A stretch of DNA of 64,000 nucleotides from CBDIDH01 sp965277595 (GCA_965277595.1 CBDIDH010000002.1:1860001-1924000); one strand, 5' to 3'. Numbered from the stretch's first letter, positions 8,892 to 18,100 are shown. The notes: generated by a model from the letters alone, not told the origin. Program-made: numbers and translations.

Positions 8892-10168
8892 TGCCCGTAA
8901 GAAATGGCTCCGGTCTGATCGTCACGCCTTCTCTTCCGGCTTTGACGTCGACGCTGAACGTCTACATCTGCTACGGCCAGTCGAACAGCGACGGCACGAA
9001 CGGCTTGATGCCGGTCAGCGTCAGCGATCCCACTTACGGCGCGGCGCTGGTGTTCGGGCAGGACGGATGCAAGAATCGCAGCAGCGGCAACAGCCTGATC
9101 TGGACTGATCTGAATTATCCGCCGTCCGTTCTGGATTTCACCGGCCTGGCAAATACCGAATTGCAGGAACCGTTGCGGGTCTATACGCGCGAGGTGTTTT
9201 TCTTCAAGGTGGCGGACGTGCTGAACCGCAGGCAGATCGCCGCCACTGGCCAGCGCCACAGTTCCGCGTTCATGTGCCTCGGCCACACCGGGTACACGAT
9301 GGCGCAGCTCATCAAGGGCACGAACACCTACACCAATCTGATCAACGGCGTTACCAAACTGATCGCGGTTGCTACCGCCCTCGGTTATTTGCCGGTCATC
9401 AAAGGCGTCTTCTTCGTTCAAGGTGAGGCGAACTTTGCCGACGCCGACCAGAGCTGGGCGACGACTGCGGGCACGCTTCAGGGGAACATCAACACGGACA
9501 TGAAGGCGATCACCAGCCAGGCTGGCAATATCCCCATGTTCATCACCCAGCAGAGCAATTTTAGCAACAACGTCGCCTCCGGCATTCCGAACCTGGTACT
9601 GGCTCAGTTAACGGCCCACACCGCGAACCCCGGCAACGTCATTCTGGCTTCTCCGATGTACGCGGGCGAGACGGACGCTCTGACCGCGGCTCCCAATGAC
9701 CTTCATTTCAATGGCCATCAGAGCAGTCGCTGGTCCTCCGGCTTCGGCAACGCCGTCGCGTCGGTCGTGATCGACGGCGCGACCTGGAATCCAATTCGCC
9801 CTAAGACGGTTACGCGCTCAGGCAACGTCATCACGATGCAGTTCTGGGTGCCGAAAGGGCCGCTGATTCTGGATGCCAATTACGTCACGAACACCACTGA
9901 CGGCTTCTACGGATTCGATTTCCACCAGACCGGTGGGACGACCACGTTGACCGGCGTGGCGCAGACAGCCCCCGACACGCTGCAATTTACTTTGAGCGGC
10001 GCGCCGGACGGCACCAGTCCGTTCATCAGAGCCGGGCGGAATTCCGCGAATGCTAACGTTTCCATCACCGGCCCGCGCAGCGGAGCGCGAACTTGCCTGC
10101 GCGATAGCGCGGATCAATACGCGAAATACTGCAACTGGTGCGTCCATTTCGATCAACCGATCACCTGA
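8891..10168 (+). CDS. SASA-type carbohydrate esterase on tail (depolymerase candidate)
   Basis: A 425-residue protein with SGNH/SASA (sialate O-acetylesterase, DUF303-like) motifs. The block I motif YGQSNSDG has nucleophile Ser31, the VFFVQGEAN segment is near residue 175, and NDLHFNGHQ near residue 275 supplies the Asp-His pair. Residues from about 300 onward are a beta-rich accessory domain. On a phage tail such an enzyme probably deacetylates capsule or exopolysaccharide during adsorption. It is the last of four adjacent fibre-type genes. Substrate cannot be read from sequence. Confidence 0.75.
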   Translation: MPVRNGSGLIVTPSLPALTSTLNVYICYGQSNSDGTNGLMPVSVSDPTYGAALVFGQDGCKNRSSGNSLIWTDLNYPPSVLDFTGLANTELQEPLRVYTREVFFFKVADVLNRRQIAATGQRHSSAFMCLGHTGYTMAQLIKGTNTYTNLINGVTKLIAVATALGYLPVIKGVFFVQGEANFADADQSWATTAGTLQGNINTDMKAITSQAGNIPMFITQQSNFSNNVASGIPNLVLAQLTAHTANPGNVILASPMYAGETDALTAAPNDLHFNGHQSSRWSSGFGNAVASVVIDGATWNPIRPKTVTRSGNVITMQFWVPKGPLILDANYVTNTTDGFYGFDFHQTGGTTTLTGVAQTAPDTLQFTLSGAPDGTSPFIRAGRNSANANVSITGPRSGARTCLRDSADQYAKYCNWCVHFDQPIT

Positions 10169-10177
10169 TACCCCGCC

Positions 10178-10426
10178 ATGCCCCTCGACCCCGCCTCTCC
10201 CATCTCCCCGCTTCAATCCGGCACGATCCGGGCCGCCCTGAAGGCCATCGCGGTCAACGTGGTGACCATCGTCGCCGTCGTGACCGGCAAGACGATGGAC
10301 ATCGACTTCATCAATCAGGCCATCGACCTCGGAGTTCCGCTGATCGCCAATGGCATCAGTATTTACTATGCCTATCGTGCAATCCGCGCTAGGATCGACG
10401 CGACTGAAACCGTCCAGAAAGGATAA
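10178..10426 (+). CDS. Small membrane protein, holin-like
   Basis: An 82-residue protein with two hydrophobic stretches: residues 22-37 (LKAIAVNVVTIVAVVTG) and 47-65 (IDLGVPLIANGISIYYAY), and a charged C-terminus. Size and topology suit a phage holin. The gene starts 9 bases after the esterase gene and precedes small genes of unknown role. The start may be correct because the upstream reading in the same frame stops in the esterase end. Function is inference. Confidence 0.5.
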   Translation: MPLDPASPISPLQSGTIRAALKAIAVNVVTIVAVVTGKTMDIDFINQAIDLGVPLIANGISIYYAYRAIRARIDATETVQKG

Positions 10427-10430
10427 CCAT

Positions 10431-10778
10431 ATGAATAGCACCATTCTCGCCGACGCCAAAGCCCTGGTCGCCAAACTGGAGGGAATCTTCGAGCCGGCGG
10501 CGAAGGTCGTCGTGACCGACGCCGAAGCAGTAGGCTCCGCTTCCTGGGCCTACATCAAGACCAACGGCCTTCAGGACCTGTACCAGATCGCCCTCACGGT
10601 GGTCGGAGCCATGACCCCCGGGGCATCCTGGACCGCCGCGCTGGCGTCCATCGAGGCCCAGGCCGTGAAGTCGGAAAAGCAACTCGTCAGCGGCGCCACG
10701 GCCATCGTGGCCTCGCAGGCCCAGGCCGACCTGATCGCCGCTGGCAAGCTTCTGCCTCCCGTGGCTTCCGCAAGCTAA
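10431..10778 (+). CDS. Small phage protein of unknown function
   Basis: A 115-residue, alanine-rich, predicted helical protein starting at the ATG at 10431, which is preceded by AAAGGATAACC, a good ribosome binding site. Its N-terminus TILADAKALVAKLEGIFEP and hydrophobic middle (LYQIALTVVGAMTPGASWTAAL) suggest an amphipathic or membrane-peripheral protein. I do not recognise a family. Its place after the holin-like gene suggests a late-expressed accessory protein. Confidence 0.5.
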   Translation: MNSTILADAKALVAKLEGIFEPAAKVVVTDAEAVGSASWAYIKTNGLQDLYQIALTVVGAMTPGASWTAALASIEAQAVKSEKQLVSGATAIVASQAQADLIAAGKLLPPVASAS

Positions 10779-10816
10779 ACATGTGTTTCAACCCCTTCAA
10801 AATTTGGAGAACCTTT

Positions 10817-11074
10817 ATGAACCTTGAGCAAAAAGTCGACGCCCTTCTCGCCGCCGTGAACGACCCGACGAACGGTCTGGCAGCTATCCGCACGGCCATC
10901 ACCGAGATCCCCGCCTCCCAGCCGGTCGACCTGTCGGGTGTGAACGCGAAGCTCGACACCATCTCGCTCCGCGTGACCGACATTCAGAGCCAGATCGATG
11001 AGCCCTCCGACGCGGCTCCGGCTCCGGCTCCGGCGCCGTCACCTGAACCCGCTCCGGCTCCGGCCTCGGCATGA
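10817..11074 (+). CDS. Small coiled-coil phage protein
   Basis: An 85-residue protein from the ATG at 10817 (preceded by TTGGAGAACC). It has two short predicted coils (NLEQKVDALLAAVND and VNAKLDTISLRVTDIQSQID) and ends with a tail of alternating Ala-Pro. The stop overlaps the next start (ATGA at 11071-11074). Proteins of this form often occur in the late region of Alphaproteobacteria and planctomycete phages, with no known role. Confidence 0.5.
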   Translation: MNLEQKVDALLAAVNDPTNGLAAIRTAITEIPASQPVDLSGVNAKLDTISLRVTDIQSQIDEPSDAAPAPAPAPSPEPAPAPASA

Positions 11075-11223
11075 AACTCAGCCCGCTCCTCCTCGTCCTC
11101 CTGATCCTGCTGTTGCTCGGCGGCGGTGGCTTTGGCTACTACCACGGCGGCTATTCCGGCCTCGGGTATGGCGGTGGGGGCGGGCTACTTCTCATTATTA
11201 TCATTGTGCTGCTGGTACGGTGA
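11071..11223 (+). CDS. DUF3309-like small membrane protein
   Basis: A 50-residue protein. A leucine-rich transmembrane helix (SPLLLVLLILLLLGGGGFGY) is followed by a Gly/Tyr-rich loop and a second hydrophobic end (GGGGLLLIIIIVLLVR). This is the pattern of the DUF3309 family of very small bacterial membrane proteins. It overlaps the previous stop by 4 bases (ATGA) and its own TGA overlaps the next ATG by one base, so translation is probably coupled. Confidence 0.6.
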   Translation: MKLSPLLLVLLILLLLGGGGFGYYHGGYSGLGYGGGGGLLLIIIIVLLVR

Positions 11224-11399
11224 TGGATTGGTTCGCGGCGATCCTTGCCTTCTTCAAGGCGCTGCTTGGCATCAAGCCCAAAGATCCCGAGGTTGTGGAG
11301 GCGAAACATGAAGCTGCCGTTGCCGAAAAACAAACCGAGATCATGGCTGATTCTGGCCGTCCTGATGCTGCTGCCAGCCTGCACCGACACGATTTCTAG
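11223..11399 (+). CDS. Small amphipathic/coiled-coil protein, overlapped by a lipoprotein gene
   Basis: A 58-residue protein with an N-terminal hydrophobic helix (DWFAAILAFFKALLG) and a charged coil (PEVVEAKHEAAVAEKQTEIM). The next gene, a lipoprotein, begins inside it in another frame at 11308. That nested arrangement of a membrane coiled-coil gene with an embedded lipoprotein gene is the classical Rz/Rz1 spanin layout, although this protein is shorter than most i-spanins. Role inferred. Confidence 0.5.
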   Translation: MDWFAAILAFFKALLGIKPKDPEVVEAKHEAAVAEKQTEIMADSGRPDAAASLHRHDF

Positions 11400-11541
11400 C
11401 TGTGGCGTGCTGATCCCCTATAGCGACGAGACACAGGACATGGCGGCCTCCGAGCTGGTATCCATGAACTGCTGCCCGACCGTTCACAGGATGATGGACG
11501 ACTATCACAAGACCCGCGACACGATCAGGGCCTGCAAATGA
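11308..11541 (+). CDS. Lipoprotein nested in preceding gene
   Basis: A 77-residue protein with a signal peptide and lipobox (VLMLLPACTD, Cys25). After the lipobox it carries several cysteines (SSCGVL, NCCPTV, ACK), unusual for a spanin and suggesting disulfides. It starts inside the preceding 58-residue gene in a different frame. Its stop overlaps the next lipoprotein start by 4 bases. Embedded position supports an Rz1-like role, but the Cys-rich mature part and lack of proline linker argue for caution. Confidence 0.55.
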   Translation: MKLPLPKNKPRSWLILAVLMLLPACTDTISSCGVLIPYSDETQDMAASELVSMNCCPTVHRMMDDYHKTRDTIRACK

Positions 11542-11645
11542 CCCGCCTCATCCTCGCCTGCCTCCTTCTCTCCGGCTGCTCCCCGGCCTGCTTCCAGTTC
11601 GATATCGGCAGGAACTGTCCCATGATCGACCTCGACCGGGTCTGA
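11538..11645 (+). CDS. Very small lipoprotein
   Basis: A 35-residue product: MTRLILACLLLSGCSPACF followed by 16 residues. It has a signal peptide with lipobox LLSGC (Cys14), leaving a mature part of about 22 residues. The ATG overlaps the preceding TGA (ATGA at 11538-11541). Extremely short lipoproteins occur as phage spanins and lysis accessory proteins. Too short for a firm family call. Confidence 0.45.
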   Translation: MTRLILACLLLSGCSPACFQFDIGRNCPMIDLDRV

Positions 11646-11746
11646 ATCCCGCAGATCGAGCCTGATTCCCACATCGAGATTTTATCGAGCCTGCCGTAAC
11701 CTGAGATCACCGCCATCAGGCGGCCATCCATGGAAAGGCTACCAAC

Positions 11747-11905
11747 ATGACGAAACATACCGACAACCACGGCGCCACCGAGAACCACGGCAACGCCACG
11801 TCTACCAGTAACCCGAAGGCCCCGGGCGAGGTCGAGAAAGTCGACCCGACCACCGGCGGCACGCACTCGACCATCCAGACCGGCCACAAGCCCGCTAAGG
11901 GCTGA
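11747..11905 (+). CDS. Small hydrophilic protein of unknown function
   Basis: A 52-residue, His/Asn/Thr-rich hydrophilic protein (TKHTDNHGATENHGNATS) ending in GHKPAKG. A plausible ribosome binding site (GGAAAGG) precedes the ATG and a strong rho-independent terminator follows 24 bases after the stop, which supports expression. It has no hydrophobic core and is probably disordered. No family recognised. Confidence 0.45.
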   Translation: MTKHTDNHGATENHGNATSTSNPKAPGEVEKVDPTTGGTHSTIQTGHKPAKG

Positions 11906-11928
11906 TCGAAATTCTACTGCGAGAAATG

Positions 11929-11952
11929 GCCCCGCTTCGGCGGGGCTTTTTT
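11929..11952 (+). terminator. Rho-independent terminator ending the late phage operon
   Basis: GCCCCGC-TTCG-GCGGGGC hairpin followed by six T residues. It has the same stem type as the terminator at 1975 and closes the series of small late genes. Confidence 0.9.
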
Positions 11953-11988
11953 GTTGCCCGAATTTCAGCGACAGCCTAGAGTTACGCC

Positions 11989-12267
11989 ATGACCATCCAC
12001 ATCCCGCCCAATCCTATGACGGCCGTCGCCCGCGAGGCGATGGAGATGGGCGACAAGCACAGCAGCAAAGCCTTCCAGACCATGGCCATGATCAGCATGG
12101 GCGTCGTGGCTTTGGCAGGTGCCTCTCAGGTCATCATTGAGCTACTCAAAGCAGTTCACCGGCAGGATCACACCCGGCATGGTTACGAGGGCCGCGGCCA
12201 CCCTACATCGTGGCAGGAACGCGAGGACGAGCGGCGGGCGCATCAGAGCAGTGGTCGGAACCAATAG
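11989..12267 (+). CDS. Small membrane protein of unknown function
   Basis: A 92-residue protein with one central hydrophobic helix (about residues 32-51, MAMISMGVVALAGASQVIIE) and a charged, His/Arg-rich C-terminus. It starts after the strong terminator at 11929-11952 and so needs its own promoter. It is the last plus-strand gene before the PEP-CTERM gene on the other strand. No family recognised. Confidence 0.45.
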   Translation: MTIHIPPNPMTAVAREAMEMGDKHSSKAFQTMAMISMGVVALAGASQVIIELLKAVHRQDHTRHGYEGRGHPTSWQEREDERRAHQSSGRNQ

Positions 12268-12336
12268 CGGGAAGCCGCCGAAAGACGGCCCCCGCTGGCA
12301 GGCGTTATAGCGCCGTGCCGGTACATGACGACGAGA

Positions 12337-13035
12337 TCAGCCGTCAGAACGTCGAGCGAGCGACGGTCGAGCTCGCCGGCGCCACGCCCCATAACCGCCC
12401 ATCACGACGGCCCCGATCCCCGCAAGGACGACGCTCCCGGGTTCGGGGACGGTGGCCGTGTTGAGCGTAAGGTCATCGACCACGAAGTCATTCCCGGCGG
12501 CGGTATTCGGGCTGATATCGGCGAGGCCGAGGGTGATGCTCGTGCTGGAGCCCGTGTTGAACATGCCCGAGAATTGCTGCCAGCTTCCGCTCTGACTCGC
12601 CTGCTGAAGTGTGAAGCCGGAACCGATCTCCGTCGATCCGACGAATAATCCCAAAGTCGCGGTGTTCGGGTCGGTGCTGACCTCCCTGGCGAACCCCGAG
12701 AACGTGTAATTCGTGTTCGCCGTGACGGCGACCGTCTCCATCCAGAACGAAGGCGGCGTGCCCGAGTAGGTCGCCGCATCGACCAGCAACATCAGCCCCG
12801 ACCCGGTGGTGTGGTCGCCGATGGAGAGGAAACCGCCGAAGACGGCCTGCGGGTTGCGGATGACGCCGATATGGCCGGGGCCGGCGGTGGTCTCGGAATA
12901 GGTGTAGGCGGGGGAGGCCGTGAAGCCGACATTCCCCGCCTCGAAGTCGCCATTGACGAGGAAACCTCCCCTGGCCGTCGTGCCCGATAGCAGGGCGACG
13001 GTCATCAGGAGTCCTGGCAAGCTGAGTCTCGACAT
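12337..13035 (-). CDS. PEP-CTERM exported protein
   Basis: A 232-residue protein starting at the ATG at 13035. It has an N-terminal signal peptide (SRLSLPGLLMTVALLSG), a beta-sandwich domain opening GGFLVNGDFEAGN (common in PEP-CTERM proteins and related to carbohydrate-binding modules), and a C-terminal sorting signal: VPEPGS, a hydrophobic helix, then WRRRARP. Such signals are processed by exosortases, and are abundant in planctomycetes. It stands alone on the minus strand between phage-like genes, so it is either a host gene bordering the phage block or cargo. A longer reading upstream of 13035 has no signal peptide at its start and is rejected. Confidence 0.85.
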   Translation of the reverse strand: MSRLSLPGLLMTVALLSGTTARGGFLVNGDFEAGNVGFTASPAYTYSETTAGPGHIGVIRNPQAVFGGFLSIGDHTTGSGLMLLVDAATYSGTPPSFWMETVAVTANTNYTFSGFAREVSTDPNTATLGLFVGSTEIGSGFTLQQASQSGSWQQFSGMFNTGSSTSITLGLADISPNTAAGNDFVVDDLTLNTATVPEPGSVVLAGIGAVVMGGYGAWRRRARPSLARRSDG

Positions 13036-13166
13036 GTGGAATATCCCTAAAGGTGATCGCTCATTGACATGACGCACTTGGTCAGGTCGTCGGATGGAGT
13101 TCGTTATCCCGGCGGTCAGTGCCATCGACGGCCATCGTGCCGCTTGCAAGCGGCGAAGACCGTGGT

Positions 13167-13183
13167 AGATAAAGGACATTATC
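13167..13183 (+). repeat. Left copy of 17-bp inverted repeat flanking the integrase gene
   Basis: AGATAAAGGACATTATC, 23 bases before the integrase ATG. It is itself a near palindrome (GATAA...TTATC arms). Its exact reverse complement lies at 14182-14198, just after the integrase stop. Confidence 0.85.
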
Positions 13184-13205
13184 CTGCATCAACCGAGGGA
13201 CGCGA

Positions 13206-14177
13206 ATGGGATCGACGGAGGAGCCTTACGAGCTGGAGATCGTCACCGAAACGAGGGGGAGTATCCCGATCTTGCCGGGCCCGATAGACCGAGCCGGGGA
13301 TCGCGCGGCTAGGCGCTTCCTGGAATTCTTCACCGCCCACATCAGAAACTCGAACACCAGGCGAGCCTACGGCAAGGCGATCTGCTCCTTTTTCGCCTGG
13401 TGCGAGGGGCGCAGCGTCGAGCTCCACCAGGTCGATCCGATCACCGTGGCGGCCTACATCGAGCAGCACCCCGGCTCCAAGCCGACCGTCAAGCAGCACC
13501 TCGCCGCGATCCGCATGCTGTTCGACTGGCTGGTCACCGGCCAGGTCGTCTCATTCAACCCGGCGGCCTCGGTTCGCGGGCCGAAGTATGTCGTCAGTAG
13601 GGGCAAGACCCCCGTGCTGCGGGCGAGCGATGCCCGGCGGCTCCTGGATCGGATCGATACGACGACGACGAAAGGCCTCCGGGACCGTGCGCTGATCGGC
13701 TTAATGGCCTTCAGCTTCGCGCGGATCGGCGCGGCGGTCGGCATGCGATCATCCGACTACTACGTCGAACGTGAACAGCGATGGTTCCGCCTACGCGAGA
13801 AAGGAGGCAAAGTGCACCATGTCCCCGCGCATCCGACGGCGGCGGCGTATCTGGACGCCTACCTCGACGCTGCGGGCAGCGGGGACGGTGGCCCGCTGTT
13901 CCGATCGCTGGATCGGGAGCGCCATCTGTCCGGCAAGCCGATGACGCCGAACAACGCGCTGAAGATGGTGAAGAGGCGGGCTCGGGAGGCGGCGCTGCCG
14001 GCGACGACGTGCAATCATACCTTCCGGGCCACCGGGATCACCGCGTACCTGGAGAACGGCGGGTCACTGGAGCACGCCCAGAGGATCGCCAACCACTCCG
14101 ACCCGAAGACGACGAAACTCTACGACAGAAGGGAGGACCGGGCCACCATTGAGGAAGTGATGAGGATCGCGATCTAG
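13206..14177 (+). CDS. Tyrosine recombinase / phage integrase
   Basis: A 323-residue tyrosine recombinase with a complete catalytic set: Arg173 (AFSFARIGA), Lys202 (EKGGKVH), His271-x-x-Arg274 (NHTFRATGI), His297 (IANHSDPKTT) and nucleophile Tyr306 (KLYDRRE). An N-terminal SAM-like core-binding domain spans about residues 33-118. The gene is bracketed by perfect 17-bp inverted repeats that are likely substrate sites. It stands apart from neighbours (PEP-CTERM gene upstream on the opposite strand). It probably catalyses integration, inversion or dimer resolution of the phage or element. Confidence 0.9.
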   Translation: MGSTEEPYELEIVTETRGSIPILPGPIDRAGDRAARRFLEFFTAHIRNSNTRRAYGKAICSFFAWCEGRSVELHQVDPITVAAYIEQHPGSKPTVKQHLAAIRMLFDWLVTGQVVSFNPAASVRGPKYVVSRGKTPVLRASDARRLLDRIDTTTTKGLRDRALIGLMAFSFARIGAAVGMRSSDYYVEREQRWFRLREKGGKVHHVPAHPTAAAYLDAYLDAAGSGDGGPLFRSLDRERHLSGKPMTPNNALKMVKRRAREAALPATTCNHTFRATGITAYLENGGSLEHAQRIANHSDPKTTKLYDRREDRATIEEVMRIAI

Positions 14178-14181
14178 TACA

Positions 14182-14198
14182 GATAATGTCCTTTATCT
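14182..14198 (-). repeat. Right copy of 17-bp inverted repeat flanking the integrase gene
   Basis: GATAATGTCCTTTATCT, the exact reverse complement of 13167-13183, starting 5 bases after the integrase stop codon. Confidence 0.85.
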
Positions 14199-14325
14199 GG
14201 AATTCACAAGCTTACCCGGAAAGGAGACGCGGCGGGAAGGGGGGACGTCCGGTTTTTCGCCCCGCCGCTCGGCCGCTCCGGCCTACCACCTTGCCACTCA
14301 CCGGCTTCGTCGCGACACTGAGACG

Positions 14326-14733
14326 ATGAAGCGAGACGCGTACCTGATTCCGAACCGACTCGAAGACGTGATCTTCCTGATCCAGTATCTGGGGTTGGGG
14401 GATTCGGCGGTTCTGGAAGCGAAAACGGCCATGCACACCGACCCTCGATCACCCGGGTGCGAGAGATGGTGGCAGGTGGCCAAAGACCATCCCGAATTTT
14501 TCAGGGTGATCGAGGATAGCAAGACAACCAGTCTCAACATGAGGTATGCCTTGGGCGGCCCGGGCAGGCGGGAACCGCTGCCGGTCGCCATCGTCCAGGA
14601 TCTGATCACGATCGCCATGACCCTACACGAACGTCAGGCAAAGCGCGTCGAACTCTGGCGTGGCCGAGTGACCATGATCGCGGCTATTGTTGCGGCGGTT
14701 GTCGGCGTTGTCGGGCTGTTCGTGAAGAAGTGA
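14326..14733 (+). CDS. Small protein with C-terminal membrane anchor
   Basis: A 135-residue protein. The first 105 residues are soluble, mixed charge (NRLEDVIFLIQYLGLGDSAV), and the last 20 form a transmembrane helix (TMIAAIVAAVVGVVGLFVKK). No family recognised. Lies between the integrase and the giant methylase-helicase gene. The tail-anchored layout suggests a soluble domain displayed on the cytoplasmic face of the membrane. Confidence 0.5.
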   Translation: MKRDAYLIPNRLEDVIFLIQYLGLGDSAVLEAKTAMHTDPRSPGCERWWQVAKDHPEFFRVIEDSKTTSLNMRYALGGPGRREPLPVAIVQDLITIAMTLHERQAKRVELWRGRVTMIAAIVAAVVGVVGLFVKK

Positions 14734-15131
14734 ACCGAGCCCTCTCCTTATCTTAACCGTTTTCATTTCCCCAGTTGCCATCCCCCAAAATCCCGCCATA
14801 CTCACCCGTCGCAACCTGCCTTCGTTCAAACTGAATGTCATTCGCCGACCGTTTCCCGCGTAAAGATCGCTCTTCGTCTTACGTTGAGCGGGTTCGGCCC
14901 GCGCGCGGCCAGAATCTCCTCTCGTTCGCCGATCCACCTCCTCACACCGTCCACGATCTCCCGCTGACCCAGCCGGAGGGGCATATCTCCGCTGGCATAC
15001 AGCCACCGCCGTCCGGGTCAATACCGAACGGGTCCCTGCCCATTACGGTCTTTGACCCGTCCGTTCCGGCGTCTGTAGGCCGCTCCAACGTTATGCCCCC
15101 ATCCGGCGGGCATCGAACGTCAGGAGAAGCC

Positions 15132-18100
15132 ATGGACACCATCACCAGCCCTCTACCATCCCTCGCGCCTACCGGCCCCATGGCCAAGGCCCGGGATATC
15201 CTCACAGCCATCCGCACGCTGAAATCCCTCGAAAAAGAGTACCGGCGGCCCACTACCGATGAACGGGACATACTTGCCCGGTTCGGCGGTTTCGGGCCCG
15301 TCGCCCTGTCGATTTTCCCAGACCCGAAGACCGGGCAGTATAAGCCGGGTTGGCAGGCCATCGGCGAGGAACTGAAATCTCTTCTGACGCCCGAGGAATA
15401 CGACTCGGCGAAGCGGACGACCTTCAGTCAGTTCTTCACCGCGCCGGTCGTGATGACCGCGATGCACGACGCCTTGGACCGCCTCGGAGTACCGGCCGCC
15501 GCCACCGTGCTCGAGCCGGGATGCGGAAATGGCCGATTCATGACCGGCTCTCACCGTTACATCGGTGTCGAGATGGACAGCCTCTCTGGCCGGATCGCCC
15601 GAGCCTTGCACCCCAAGGCCGACATACGAATCGAGAATTTCCGGGACACCAAGCTGCCGGCGCTCGATGCCGTGATCGGCAACGTGCCCTTCGCCGACGT
15701 CAAGCTGGATCTGAACGGCCAGAAGCTCTCCCTCCACGACTTCTTCATCGCAAAATCGGTCGACTCCCTCAAGCCCGGCGGCGTGCTGGCCGTGGTCACC
15801 AGCCATTACACGCTCGACAAGCAGAACGCTGCGGCGCGCGAGTATCTGGCGTCCAAGGCCGACTTCCTTGGGGCCATTCGCCTGCCGTCCGACGCGTTCA
15901 AGCGGGAGGGCACGTCGGTTACCACCGACATCGTGTTCTTGCGGAAACGAGCCCCCGGGCAGGAACCGAACCACGTCGACCCGGAATGGCTGGAAACGTC
16001 GGTCCTCGGAATCCAGGGGGCCGACCTGCCGGTGAACCGCTATTTCTGCAACCACCACGAGATGGTGCTGGGCGACTGGAGCCGGAAGGACACGCTCTAC
16101 GGCTCGGGATTCAGCGTCACCTCGAACGGCGATCTGGCCAGCCAGTTGAAGGAAGCGATTGCGAGGTTGCCCGGCCAGGTGATCCAGTCCGAAGCCGAGC
16201 GGGCGAATCCGCCGCCAACTGTCAAGGAATCCTTGACGGTTCCCTCCTTCACGCCCCCGCCGCCTCTCCGGCACCTCACCGAAGGCTCTTTTTTCGTCGG
16301 CGACGACAAGGTCATCCGCCAGATCGAGAACGGCCAGGGCGAGCCCGTCACCTATGGCGGGACGCTCCAGAGGGCCGACGGTGCCATGACCGGCAAGCGG
16401 ATCGCCGGGCTGATCGGCCTCCGCGACCACGCCCGCCGCGTCCTCCAGTCGCAGAACGAGGGCTGGCCGGAAGCCAACCGGAACGACGCCCGCCGCGACC
16501 TGAACCGGGCCTATGACCGTTTCGTCGCCGCATATGGCCCGGTCAACAAGACCACCGCCAGCGAAACCAAGGACGGCACGGTTATCCGCCGCATGCCGAA
16601 TGTGGTCAAGTTCCGTGAAGACCCGGACGCGATGCTGGTTATGTCGCTGGAGGAGTACGACGAAGCGACGGGCAAGGCGGAGAAGGCCGCCATCATGAAG
16701 CAGGACGTGGTCGGCCCGAAGCCGCCGATCACCCGCGTCACGTCCGCCGAGGAGGGCCTGCTGGTCAGTCTGGATCACAAGGGCGAGGTGAACGTCGGCT
16801 ACATCGCCGGGCTCTACGGCAAGCCGGAATCGGAGATCGTCGCCGAGCTGGGCGATTTGATCTACCGCGACCCTGAGTCGAAGGGCTGGCAGACGGCCGA
16901 CGAATACCTGTCGGGGAATGTTCGCGAGAAGCTCGCCATCGCCGAGAAGGCCGGGCCGGACTACGCCCACAACGCCGAGGCACTCCGCCAGGTTCAGCCC
17001 GAGGACGTGCTGCCCGGCGACATCGACGCCAATCTCGGGGCTCCGTGGATTCCTGCGACCGACATCCAGGCATTCGCCGCCGAGCTATTCAACGTGCCGC
17101 CCGAGTCGTTCAAGATCGGCCACCTGAAGAAGGATGCAGTCTGGAGCGTCGAGCCGGATTACCGGGCGATCCAGTCCGTCGCCGCCACCGCCGATTATGG
17201 GACGGGAAAGATTAACGGAACGGAGCTGCTGGCAGATGCGTTGAACCTGAAAACGCCGGTCATCAAAGACCGGATCAGAGGCGCGAACGGCGACGAATAC
17301 GTTATAAATCCCGACGAGACGGCGGCAGCGCGCGAGAAGCAGAAGCTGATCAAGGAGAAATTCAAGGCCTGGATCTTCAGCGACCCCGACCGCACCGAGC
17401 GGCTGGTACGCGATTACAACGACACCTACAACAACCTCCGCCCCCGGCTCTTCGACGGTTCTCACCTCGACTTTCCGGGCATGAGCAAGGTCTTCGAGCT
17501 GCGGCCCCACCAGAAGGACGGCGTCTGGCGGTGCATGACCGGCGGCAACACGCTGCTGGCGCACGTCGTCGGCGCCGGCAAGACCGCGGTCATGGTCGCC
17601 TCGGCTATGAAGATGAAGCAGGCCGGGCTGATCAAGAAGCCGCTTGTCGCGGTCCCCAACCATATGCTCGAACAGTTCGCACGGGAGTGGATGCACCTCT
17701 ACCCGAACGCGAAGCTGCTGGTGGCGAGCAAGGAGGACTTCACGAAGGAGCGACGCAAGCTCCTGACGGCCAAGATCGCCAGCGGCGACTGGGACGGGAT
17801 CATCGTCACCCATTCCAGCTTCGAGCGGATCGGGATGTCGAAGGACTACCAGGAGCGATTCCTCCGCGAGCAGATCGCCGAGTACGAAGGGCTTCTCGTC
17901 GACAAGGCGTCTTCAGGCCGGAACATCATCAAGAGCCTTGAGAAGCAGAAGGCGTCCCGCGAGGAGAAGCTCAAGAACCTGCTGGCCGAGGACAAGAAGG
18001 ACGACGGGCTGGTGTTCGACGAGCTGGGCGTCGACCAGGTGTTCATCGACGAGGCCCATTTCTTCAAGAACCTCGAAACGCCCACGAAGATGGAGCGTGT

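Noticed and set aside
14835..15131. N-terminal extension of the methylase-helicase
   Set aside because: No ribosome binding site at 14835 and low-complexity, Pro-rich translation; the ATG at 15132 has AGGAGA in the right place.
15153..16970. 605-residue minus-strand reading inside the methylase-helicase gene
   Set aside because: It is the complement of a well-supported gene with catalytic motifs; long antisense frames are expected in high-GC DNA and this one shows no domain.
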